Assembly (NCBI GenBank): GCA_022565745.1
Contig: JAIUMB010000133.1
Span: forward strand, 1-6,141
Source of the DNA: Cryomorphaceae bacterium
GTDB lineage: Bacteria; Bacteroidota; Bacteroidia; Flavobacteriales; Schleiferiaceae
DNA length: 6,141 nt
Direction of reading: 5' to 3'
Below are positions 1 to 5,764 of this stretch, piece by piece. Within the stretch, counting starts at the first letter, position 1. Each line of letters starts with the position of its first letter. A model generated the notes under the pieces. That model was not told the origin of the DNA, did no database searches, and was given only the letters and a program-made list of their open reading frames with translations. The translations under genes and the position numbers were made by a program.

Positions 1-13
1 CTTAGGCATGTAT
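1..13. repeat. Partial half-repeat A (3' end only)
   Basis: The first 13 bases, CTTAGGCATGTAT, match the end of the half-repeat that finishes at 108-120. They are therefore the tail of another copy cut by the window edge. The same layout (half-repeat, G-rich short tandem repeat, full repeat) is seen intact on the other side of the operon at 5871-6141, which supports this reading. Confidence 0.6.
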
Positions 14-35
14 GGTGATATTAGCCGGATGGTTT

Positions 36-63
36 GGTCGGAGCTCGGGAGTCGGGGGTCGGT
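36..63. repeat. G-rich heptad array, left arm of an inverted pair
   Basis: Four 7-bp units (GGTCGGA, GCTCGGG, AGTCGGG, GGTCGGT) lie just before the long repeat. Read on the other strand they match the four C-rich heptads at 283-310 in the same order, with 23 of 28 positions identical. The two arrays are therefore inverted arms around the structured repeat. Pairing continues weakly inward, where GGTTTTGCGGATG resembles the reverse complement of the sequence near 270-283. Function is unknown. Confidence 0.7.
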
Positions 64-253
64 TTTGCGGATGCATATAAATTGCCAATATTCTATTTAT
101 TGTAGCCTTAGGCATGTATAGAAAACTCAAAGGCCTTTATTATTAGCACATTGCAAAGTTTGAGTGCCGTAGGCACGACTCAAATAATTGCTCCGTGCTT
201 TAGCGCGGAGATCAAATGCGAAGATTTATTTAATAATGATTTTTATATTCGCC
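62..253. repeat. Long direct repeat, copy 1 (parts A and B)
   Basis: This stretch is repeated at 5952-6141 in the same orientation, on the other side of the cys operon. By eye the alignment has about 15 mismatches and two 1-nt gaps over about 192 columns, so identity is roughly 90%. Bases 138-213 are identical in both copies. Part A (62-120) carries GCC-TTA-GGC at 105-113 and also occurs as an extra half-copy at 5871-5926. Part B (about 137-239) is the structured portion. The two single-base gaps, at least one of them inside part B, argue against protein coding. It is best read as a dispersed intergenic element of unknown family; no transposase is present. Confidence 0.85.
139..237. other. 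Structured core of the repeat, copy 1 (closing helix plus two hairpins)
   Basis: An outer helix pairs ATTATTA (139-145) with TAATAAT (231-237). Inside it CATT (149-152) can pair with AATG (215-218). Hairpin 1 pairs TTTGAGT (159-165) with ACTCAAA (178-184), is topped by GCC-GTA-GGC (166-174) and has a 3-nt bulge; CAA (154-156) with TTG (188-190) extends it. Hairpin 2 follows at once: CTCCGTGC (191-198) pairs along all 8 positions, one of them G-T, with GCGCGGAG (203-210) around a TTTA loop. The result is a branched fold of about 100 nt. It could be a folded RNA, a single-strand DNA substrate or a MITE-like element. The pairing is visible directly; the function is inference, and the strand that matters is unknown. 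Confidence 0.6.
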
Positions 254-282
254 AAACCCGCCGATATTCACCCATCGTAAAA

Positions 283-310
283 CCCGACCCCCGACCTCAG
301 ACCTCCGACC
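283..310. repeat. C-rich heptad array, right arm of the inverted pair
   Basis: Four 7-bp units, CCCGACC, CCCGACC, TCAGACC and TCCGACC, share the form NNNGACC. They are the reverse complement of the array at 36-63 with five mismatches. The array begins 29 nt after the end of the long repeat and sits in the leader of the permease gene. Confidence 0.7.
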
Positions 311-419
311 GATTTAATATATTGGCCAATAAAAAAACGAATCCGCCTATACTGCCATTCGTAAATCCACGCTCCCGTGCCACCCCGCAAACAATACCTA
401 ACCATTAAATAAATAAACC
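311..419 (+). promoter_or_regulatory. Permease/cys operon leader with a 12-bp palindrome
   Basis: This AT-rich stretch lies just upstream of the permease. The perfect palindrome TATTGGCCAATA is at 320-331, about 90 nt before the start codon, and could be an operator. I see no clean TAnnTTTG -7 box here. The nearest match is TATATTCG at 244-251, one base off, at the end of the long repeat. The A-rich stretch at 406-417 just before the start codon is typical of Bacteroidota translation starts that lack a Shine-Dalgarno sequence. The operon promoter is therefore not firmly placed. Confidence 0.3.
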
Positions 420-2168
420 TTGATCGCCACCGCTATAGTCACCGTTATAATCATCGCCTTACTCCTTTGGGATAGGTTTGAAGCATCGCTTGTGTTTATG
501 GGCGGGGCGGTAGCCATGGTGTTGCTGGGGGCAGTGCGTGTGGAAGACTTTTTACAGAGTTTTTCCAATAAAGCCGTCATCACCATCTTTTTGCTCATTT
601 ATCTGACGGCCACCATTCATGAGCACTTTCCGCTGATGGCCAAGCTCGACAAGGCCTTTGGCAAGTCCAAATCACCAAGAGCATTTATATTTAAAATGAC
701 ATCTAGTGTATCGCTGTTTTCCTCAGTGATGAACAATACGCCCATTGTGGCGCTGTTTATTCCCTACGTGTATCAGTGGGGGAAGAAGAACAATGTGGCG
801 CCCTCGCGATTGTTGATTCCGCTGTCTTATGCAGCCATATTTGGCGGTATGATTACGGTTATTGGTACGTCCACCAATTTGGTGCTCAATGGTTTTTTAT
901 TGTCGCGCGACCAAGCACCGTTGGCGTTTGTTCATTTCTTAATCCCCGGATTGGTGGTCACCGCAGCCGGTGTGTTGTTTCTAACGCTTTTCTTTCGTCG
1001 CTTATTACCCGAACACAAGGTCAACGATGATACGAAGGAAATTTTACGGGAGTATCTGGCCGAGACCAAGTTGCAAGCCGATTCGGAATTGGTGGGGAAA
1101 ACGGTCAGTGAGGCCGGATTGCGGAATCTCGATGGGGTGTATTTAGCAGAAGTATACCAAGATGGTAAATTGTTGCCAGCTGTATCGCCGGAAACCATGC
1201 TTCGAGCCAATGACCGCTTATATTTTGCCGGAGACACCGACCGGGTTGTAGATGTTATTTCAAAATTTCCGGGTATTGTATGGCCCAAACTAGACAGTTT
1301 AAGCATTGATGATCAAGCAAGGGTGATCGAGGTGGTGGTTCCAGGTAATTCCTTTCTCATAGGAAAAACACCCAAGCAAATGGGGTTTCGCGAACGCTAT
1401 GATGCTGCCGTTGTGGGCATTCACCGCCAAGGTGAGCGGGTGAGAGGTAAGCTCGGAGAAATTGAACTAAAAGCCGGGGATTTACTCTTGCTAACAGTGG
1501 GGCACAATTTTGAAAAGCGACTTAAGCAAGGTAAGGATATGTACCCCTTACAATCCATTCAAGACATTGCGCCAAAGGGACAAAAATCAGTGTTATTTTT
1601 GGTGATATTGGCCGTTCTTATCGGACTAAGCATGGCAGGTGTTATCAAGTTTTTTATGGCCTTAATCTTGGCTTTAGGGGCTTCTGTTATCTTGCGGTTG
1701 TTTAATTCAGAAGACATCAAACAAAACACCGATTTAAATCTGTTTTTCATTCTTGGTGGGGCCATTACGGTAGGGAAGGGCATCATTGATTCCGGCGTGG
1801 CCGATGTCATATCTCAGCCCCTGATGCAGGTGATGGAAGGCTGGTCGCCCATGTCGATATTGATTGTGCTTTATCTGATGACCATATTTTTCACGTCTTT
1901 TGTGACCAACGTCGCCTCGGTAGCCATTGTTTTTCCGTTGGCTTACACCCTTGTGCAACATACCGGCATCAATCCTACAGCCGTCTATTTGGTCTTGGCC
2001 TTTGGGGCCTCCGCGGCCTTTCTTACGCCAATTAGTTATCAAACCAACATCATGGTTTATGGTCCGGGAAAATATGTTCTGAAAGATTTTCTGAAAATTG
2101 GTATACCTTTTACCTTTGTCTACTCCATTGTGGCTTTAACCACCATATTTTTAATTCATGGCATCTGA
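420..2168 (+). CDS. SLC13/DASS-family permease with two RCK_C domains, probable sulfate transporter
   Basis: This 582-residue inner-membrane protein probably imports sulfate, likely with sodium. An N-terminal membrane half (about 1-195) carries NNTPIVALFIP at 105-115 and GTSTN at 149-153, the SNT-type substrate and ion loop of SLC13. Two soluble RCK_C/TrkA-C domains follow, at about 213-283 and 300-370. The second membrane half (about 388-582) has TNVASVAIVFP at 496-506 and a second loop, PISYQTN, at 537-543. The layout (membrane half, two RCK_C, membrane half) is that of SAC1/SLT-like sulfate permeases. The TTG at 420 is chosen as start because an in-frame stop lies at 414-416 and the next ATG, at residue 27, would remove most of the first membrane helix. 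The 3' end overlaps cysC by 11 nt. Family is certain; sulfate as substrate is inferred from the cys neighbours, and other di-anions are possible. Confidence 0.9.
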   Translation: MIATAIVTVIIIALLLWDRFEASLVFMGGAVAMVLLGAVRVEDFLQSFSNKAVITIFLLIYLTATIHEHFPLMAKLDKAFGKSKSPRAFIFKMTSSVSLFSSVMNNTPIVALFIPYVYQWGKKNNVAPSRLLIPLSYAAIFGGMITVIGTSTNLVLNGFLLSRDQAPLAFVHFLIPGLVVTAAGVLFLTLFFRRLLPEHKVNDDTKEILREYLAETKLQADSELVGKTVSEAGLRNLDGVYLAEVYQDGKLLPAVSPETMLRANDRLYFAGDTDRVVDVISKFPGIVWPKLDSLSIDDQARVIEVVVPGNSFLIGKTPKQMGFRERYDAAVVGIHRQGERVRGKLGEIELKAGDLLLLTVGHNFEKRLKQGKDMYPLQSIQDIAPKGQKSVLFLVILAVLIGLSMAGVIKFFMALILALGASVILRLFNSEDIKQNTDLNLFFILGGAITVGKGIIDSGVADVISQPLMQVMEGWSPMSILIVLYLMTIFFTSFVTNVASVAIVFPLAYTLVQHTGINPTAVYLVLAFGASAAFLTPISYQTNIMVYGPGKYVLKDFLKIGIPFTFVYSIVALTTIFLIHGI

Positions 2169-2778
2169 TCCCAACATCATTCCCCACGACCACCAAATCA
2201 CCCGTGATATGCGCAATAAGCGCCATGGTCACACCTCAAAAGTCATTTGGTTTACGGGTCTTTCTGGTTCTGGGAAAAGCACACTGGCTAGTGCCTTAGA
2301 GGTTGTTTTGCATGAAAAAGGCGTGCACACCTACATTCTCGATGGCGACAATATTCGTAGTGGCCTCAACAAGGATTTGGATTTTAGCGAGCAGGGTCGA
2401 AGAGAAAATATTCGACGAATAGGAGAGGTGGCCAACCTTTTTATAGATGCCGGAGTGGTTGTGCTTAGCGCGTTTATTTCACCTTTTGAAGAAGACCGTC
2501 GCAAAGTGCGAGAGATTGTAGGTGAAAATAATTTCATTGAGATTTTTGTCGACTGTCCATTGGATATCTGCGAACAACGCGATGTGAAGGGATTATACAA
2601 GAAGGCACGTGCCGGACTTATCAAGAACTTCACCGGAATTGATTCGCCATTTGAGCAACCAAAACACCCAGACATACATGTCAACACCCATACCCATTCA
2701 ATCGCCCAATGCCTTGAAACCCTTGTTCAAAACATCAACCTTCAGCTAAACTCAACAACACAGTCAATCAACATTTAA
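2158..2778 (+). CDS. cysC: Adenylylsulfate (APS) kinase
   Basis: CysC phosphorylates adenosine 5'-phosphosulfate with ATP to give PAPS, the activated sulfate used for reduction or for sulfation. The 206-residue cytoplasmic protein is a complete stand-alone kinase. Visible motifs are the P-loop GLSGSGKST at 34-42, DGDNIR at 62-67, and FISPFEEDR at 106-114 with Ser108 at the place of the phosphorylated serine of E. coli CysC. The conserved KGLYKKARAGLIKNFTGIDSPFEQP segment follows. The ATG at 2158 lies inside the end of the permease gene (11-nt overlap), so translation is probably coupled. The roughly 17-residue tail after the conserved core looks unconserved. In many bacteria this kinase is fused to CysN; here the two are separate genes. 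Confidence 0.96.
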   Translation: MASDPNIIPHDHQITRDMRNKRHGHTSKVIWFTGLSGSGKSTLASALEVVLHEKGVHTYILDGDNIRSGLNKDLDFSEQGRRENIRRIGEVANLFIDAGVVVLSAFISPFEEDRRKVREIVGENNFIEIFVDCPLDICEQRDVKGLYKKARAGLIKNFTGIDSPFEQPKHPDIHVNTHTHSIAQCLETLVQNINLQLNSTTQSINI

Positions 2779-2783
2779 CAACC

Positions 2784-2807
2784 ATTTTACATTTTACATT
2801 TTACATT
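2784..2807. repeat. Short heptad run ATTTTAC x3
   Basis: Three exact ATTTTAC units begin 5 nt after the cysC stop and run into ATT. They are the first of a series of 7-bp repeats with consensus ATTYTWC that fill the gaps between the operon's genes. Confidence 0.85.
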
Positions 2808-2911
2808 AACTCCCTCCAGTCGTTGAGCTCCGCTGCGCTCCGGTTCTTCATTTTACATTCTTCATTAACTCCCTCCAGTCGTTGAGCTCCGCTGCGCTCC
2901 GGTTCTTCATT
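2804..2911. repeat. 59-bp tandem duplication between cysC and cysD
   Basis: Bases 2804-2852 are repeated exactly at 2863-2911 (49 identical bases, period 59). Each unit has three heptads (ATTTTAC, ATTCTTC, ATTAACT in the spacer between copies) and a GC-rich block holding GAGC...GCTC (2825-2828 with 2837-2840), which could form a small 4-bp hairpin with an 8-nt loop. Perfect identity suggests a recent slippage or unequal-crossover event. Confidence 0.9.
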
Positions 2912-2971
2912 CTTCATTTTTCATTTTTCATTTTTCATTTTTCATTCTTCATTCCCCATTCCCCATTCCCC
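2909..2971. repeat. Nine-unit heptad array abutting the cysD start codon
   Basis: Nine consecutive 7-bp units are ATTCTTC, ATTTTTC x4, ATTCTTC and ATTCCCC x3. The last ends at 2971, so the cysD ATG starts in phase as the next unit. No Shine-Dalgarno sequence is present. The array is open in the cysD frame from a TTG at 2882, which produces a false N-terminal extension of 30 residues rich in Phe, His and Ile. Confidence 0.92.
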
Positions 2972-3874
2972 ATGTCATACACTCTAACACATCTCAAACA
3001 ACTCGAATCTGAAGCCATTTTTATCCTTCGAGAAGTCGCATCTCAGTTTCAAAACCCTGTCATTTTATTTTCCGGCGGCAAGGATTCCATCGTGGTCACA
3101 CATTTGGCGCGTAAGGCCTTTCATCCGGCGAAAATTCCCTTTCCACTGCTTCACGTGGACACCGGTCATAACTTTCCTGAGACCATGCAATTCCGCAACG
3201 AATTAGTAAAAGAGTTGGGCGTTAACTTACTGGTAGGCTCTGTGCAAGAGAGTATTGATAACGGTATGGTTCAAGAGGAAAAAGGAATGTTTGCCAGTCG
3301 AAACGCGCTGCAAACCGTCACCTTACTGGATGCCATCGAGCGTCATCAGATTGATGCAGCCATTGGTGGTGCCAGACGGGATGAAGAAAAGGCAAGAGCA
3401 AAGGAGCGGTTCTTTTCTCATCGCGATGAATTTGGACAATGGGACCCCAAGAACCAGCGACCGGAGTTGTGGAACATTTTTAATGGCAAGTACCAACAAG
3501 GTGAACACTTCCGCGTATTCCCCATTTCCAACTGGACCGAAATGGACGTTTGGCAATATATATTGGCTGAGAACTTAGCGATACCTTCTCTTTATTTTGC
3601 GCATGAGCGAGAAGTCATATGGCGTAACAACTCATGGATACCCGTCTCAGAACACATCAGCATACGTGAAAACGAAAAAGTTGAAGTCAAAACACTCCGC
3701 TTCCGTACTTTGGGCGACATCACCATTACGGGAGGCATAGAATCCGAAGCCGATACCCTTGATAAAATTGTCGAAGAAGTCGCCGCTTCCCGCCAAACCG
3801 AACGCGGTAATCGCGCCGATGATAAGCGAGGGGAGACGGCGATGGAGGATAGGAAGAAGGAGGGGTATTTTTAA
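2972..3874 (+). CDS. cysD: Sulfate adenylyltransferase subunit 2 (ATP sulfurylase, small subunit)
   Basis: CysD is the catalytic subunit of the CysDN ATP sulfurylase, which makes APS and pyrophosphate from ATP and sulfate, driven by GTP hydrolysis on CysN. With the ATG at 2972 the protein has 300 residues, close to E. coli CysD (302). The PP-loop SGGKDS is at 34-39, HVDTG at 61-65, GGARRDEEKARAKER at 132-146 and WDPKNQRPELW at 157-167. It ends in the characteristic KKEGYF. A longer reading from TTG 2882 only adds translated heptad repeat and is rejected; MSYTLTHLKQLESEA aligns with the family N-terminus. Its usual partner cysN lies about 630 bp downstream, separated by the four-helix gene. 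Confidence 0.96.
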   Translation: MSYTLTHLKQLESEAIFILREVASQFQNPVILFSGGKDSIVVTHLARKAFHPAKIPFPLLHVDTGHNFPETMQFRNELVKELGVNLLVGSVQESIDNGMVQEEKGMFASRNALQTVTLLDAIERHQIDAAIGGARRDEEKARAKERFFSHRDEFGQWDPKNQRPELWNIFNGKYQQGEHFRVFPISNWTEMDVWQYILAENLAIPSLYFAHEREVIWRNNSWIPVSEHISIRENEKVEVKTLRFRTLGDITITGGIESEADTLDKIVEEVAASRQTERGNRADDKRGETAMEDRKKEGYF

Positions 3875-3935
3875 TGTAGGATTTAAGATGTAAGATGTAA
3901 GATGTAGGATGTAAGATGTAGGATGTAAGATGTAG
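3873..3935. repeat. Nine-unit heptad array after cysD, inverted orientation
   Basis: Nine 7-bp units, AATGTAG, GATTTAA, then GATGTAA/GATGTAG, start at the last two bases of the cysD stop. Read on the minus strand they are TTACATC/CTACATC, the same family as the ATTCTAC array before cysN but in opposite orientation. In RNA, GAUGUAG can pair with CUACAUU at all seven positions (one G-U), so this array and the one at 4375-4486 could form a long imperfect stem around the four-helix gene. Confidence 0.88.
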
Positions 3936-3958
3936 GACTGGATTAGGGGGGTGGTTTT

Positions 3959-3991
3959 TTTGTAAAAATATAATTACATTTTTTATATTTG
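3959..3991 (+). promoter_or_regulatory. Bacteroidota-type promoter for the four-helix-bundle gene
   Basis: TATATTTG at 3984-3991 matches the -7 consensus TAnnTTTG at every fixed position. TTTG at 3959-3962 fits the -33 element with a 21-bp spacer. Transcription would begin a few bases after 3991, leaving a leader of roughly 10 nt before the ATG at 4007. It also argues against the alternative TTG start at 3989, which lies inside the -7 box. Confidence 0.6.
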
Positions 3992-4006
3992 CAAAAATTT
4001 GTAAAT

Positions 4007-4363
4007 ATGAAAAATGTAATAGTTGAAAAGACATTTAATTTCTCAGTTAGAATCATGGCACTCACAAAGCATTTAAGGGATCACGAAAGAGAATTTGATT
4101 TATCTCGTCAACTTTTTAAATCAGCTACTTCCGTAGGTGCAAACGTCAATGAAGCACAAAGCGCAGCTTCGAAACGTGATTTTATCAATAAAATCAATAT
4201 TGCCTTGAAAGAAGCGAATGAAACGAAATACTGGTTAGAACTGGTTAAGTCCTCTCATATCAAAACAGATAATACCATCGCTGAGCTCATTTCTGAAGTT
4301 TCTGAGATCCGCAACATACTTACAAGAATCATTCTTTCTGCAAAAGAGAACATGAAAACTTAA
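4007..4363 (+). CDS. Four-helix-bundle protein of the 23S rRNA intervening-sequence (IVP/S23) family
   Basis: With the ATG at 4007 this protein has 118 residues, the usual length of the family. The diagnostic central block is easy to read: SVGANVNEAQ, then SKRDFINKINIALKEANETKYWL. The fold is an all-alpha four-helix bundle known to form pentamers, related to Avd of diversity-generating retroelements; its cellular role is not settled. No reverse transcriptase, template repeat or rRNA is nearby, so a retroelement or rRNA role is not supported here. The gene interrupts the cysD-cysN pair, has its own promoter and is bracketed by inverted heptad arrays, all of which suggest insertion as a cassette. 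A TTG at 3989 would add six residues but overlaps the promoter. Confidence 0.9.
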   Translation: MKNVIVEKTFNFSVRIMALTKHLRDHEREFDLSRQLFKSATSVGANVNEAQSAASKRDFINKINIALKEANETKYWLELVKSSHIKTDNTIAELISEVSEIRNILTRIILSAKENMKT

Positions 4364-4374
4364 CCTCAACTCTC

Positions 4375-4486
4375 ACTTTACATTCTACATTTTTCACTCT
4401 ACATTCTACATTCTACATTCTACATTCTACATTCTACATTCTACATTTTACATTTTACATTTTATATTTTATATTTTTGAATTTTC
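4375..4486. repeat. Sixteen-unit heptad array before cysN
   Basis: The array is 112 bp of uninterrupted 7-bp units: ACTTTAC, ATTCTAC, ATTTTTC, ACTCTAC, ATTCTAC x6, ATTTTAC x2, ATTTTAT x2, ATTTTTG and AATTTTC. The middle is nearly uniform and the ends diverge, as expected if slippage homogenises the centre. The orientation is opposite to the array at 3873-3935. It starts 11 nt after the four-helix stop and ends 21 nt before the cysN start. Confidence 0.92.
4472..4479 (+). promoter_or_regulatory. Possible -7 box for cysN made by diverged heptads
   Basis: TATTTTTG fits TAnnTTTG, 28 nt before the cysN ATG, and is formed by the last diverged repeat units. No TTTG is found at the expected -33 distance, where the repeat reads TTTTACATTTTAC. 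cysN may therefore depend on upstream transcription instead, and this call is weak. Confidence 0.25.
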
Positions 4487-4507
4487 TCACACTCTAAAAA
4501 TCAACAC

Positions 4508-5764
4508 ATGAGTTACTTAAATATGGAACTCCTCCGTTTCACCACCGCCGGCTCAGTAGACGACGGTAAATCAACCCTTATTGGTCGATTACTTTACGAT
4601 TCTAAATCCATTTTCGAAGATCAGATGGAGGCGGTTGAGAAATCCAGTAAGAAAAAAGGACTAGATCACACAGATTTGGCATTATTCACGGATGGTTTAA
4701 AAGATGAGCGCGAGCAGGGCATCACTATAGATGTTGCGTATCGATATTTTGCCACACCAAAACGAAAGTTTATTATAGCCGATACACCTGGTCATATTCA
4801 GTATACGCGCAATATGGTGACGGGGGCGAGTACGGCCAATCTTGCTTTAATTTTGGTGGATGCCAGAAAAGGTGTGATTGAACAAACCAAGCGCCACGCT
4901 TTTCTTGCATCGCTTTTGCAAATCCCACATATTGTGGTTTGCGTTAATAAGATGGATTTGGAAAACTACAGTGAAGAATCATTTAACAAAGTCGTATCAG
5001 ACTTTAAATCGTTTTCCACCAAGTTAGATATACACGACGTCCGCTTCGTGCCCATTTCCGCGCTTCATGGCGACAACGTGGTTAACCGCAGCACCAACAT
5101 GCCGTGGTATGAGGGTGGCACGTTGCTCAATACCTTAGAAACCATTCACATTGGCTCCGATGAGAACCACATCGACTGTCGATTCCCCGTGCAAACCGTA
5201 ATTCGTCCGCACAGCGATGAACATCACGACTACCGCGGTTACGCCGGTCGCATAGCCGGGGGTGTGTTTAAGCCCGGCGATGAAGTCATGGTTTTACCCT
5301 CTGGATTTAAGAGCAAAATAGCCGCCATAGACACCTACGATGGCCATATTGAGGAAGCATTTGCGCCCATGTCGGTCAACATCTTATTGGAGGATGACAT
5401 CGACATCAGTCGGGGCGATATGATCGTGCGCCCAAACAACCAACCCAAAGTTACCCAAGACCTCGAGTTTATGATGTGCTGGTTCAACCAACAGGGCCCC
5501 AAGCCCAGAGGCAAGTACACCATTCGTCACACCTCCAACGAAGCCCGCTGCATGATTACTGAAATCGCATATAAGTTGGACATCAACACCCTGCACCGTA
5601 TCGAGGATGACTTAAACATTGGCATGAATGACATTGCACGTGTTAAGGTTCGTACCACAAAACCCTTATTTGTGGATTCATACAGAAGGAATCGGCACAC
5701 CGGCAGCATCATACTCGTCGATGAAGCCACGAATGAAACCGTAGCGGCGGGGATGGTAATTTAA
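4508..5764 (+). CDS. cysN: Sulfate adenylyltransferase subunit 1 (GTPase subunit of ATP sulfurylase)
   Basis: CysN is the translation-factor-like GTPase that binds CysD and couples GTP hydrolysis to APS formation. The 418-residue protein has all GTPase motifs: G1 GSVDDGKS at 15-22, DEREQGITID at 66-75 (switch I/G2), G3 DTPGH at 92-96, G4 NKMD at 147-150 and G5 SAL at 184-186. Two beta-barrel domains follow, at about 225-305 and 310-418. It is shorter than E. coli CysN (475) and has no C-terminal APS kinase; that activity is the separate cysC upstream. The ATG at 4508 follows an A-rich leader (AAAAATCAACAC). A second ATG at residue 6 is possible and would also leave the P-loop intact. It is the last gene of the operon. 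Confidence 0.96.
   Translation: MSYLNMELLRFTTAGSVDDGKSTLIGRLLYDSKSIFEDQMEAVEKSSKKKGLDHTDLALFTDGLKDEREQGITIDVAYRYFATPKRKFIIADTPGHIQYTRNMVTGASTANLALILVDARKGVIEQTKRHAFLASLLQIPHIVVCVNKMDLENYSEESFNKVVSDFKSFSTKLDIHDVRFVPISALHGDNVVNRSTNMPWYEGGTLLNTLETIHIGSDENHIDCRFPVQTVIRPHSDEHHDYRGYAGRIAGGVFKPGDEVMVLPSGFKSKIAAIDTYDGHIEEAFAPMSVNILLEDDIDISRGDMIVRPNNQPKVTQDLEFMMCWFNQQGPKPRGKYTIRHTSNEARCMITEIAYKLDINTLHRIEDDLNIGMNDIARVKVRTTKPLFVDSYRRNRHTGSIILVDEATNETVAAGMVI

Noticed and set aside
151..408. 85-residue plus-strand open frame from a TTG within the long repeat
   Set aside because: It starts inside the structured repeat and runs through C-rich heptads. The second repeat copy has a 1-nt deletion near the matching position, which breaks the frame, and no recognisable protein motif is present.
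3936..3961. Rho-independent terminator after cysD at the G-run and T-run
   Set aside because: A run of Gs is followed by a run of Ts, but no complementary C-rich arm is present to form a stem.
3726..4034. Minus-strand open frame of 102 residues with SYILHPT repeats
   Set aside because: It is antisense to the end of cysD, and its repeat is the translated heptad array.
3873..4486. Diversity-generating retroelement, because the four-helix protein resembles Avd
   Set aside because: No reverse transcriptase, no template/variable repeat pair with A-biased changes and no variable target gene are visible in the window.
3873..4486. CRISPR array (regular short repeats)
   Set aside because: The repeats are contiguous 7-bp units with no unique spacers, and there are no cas genes.
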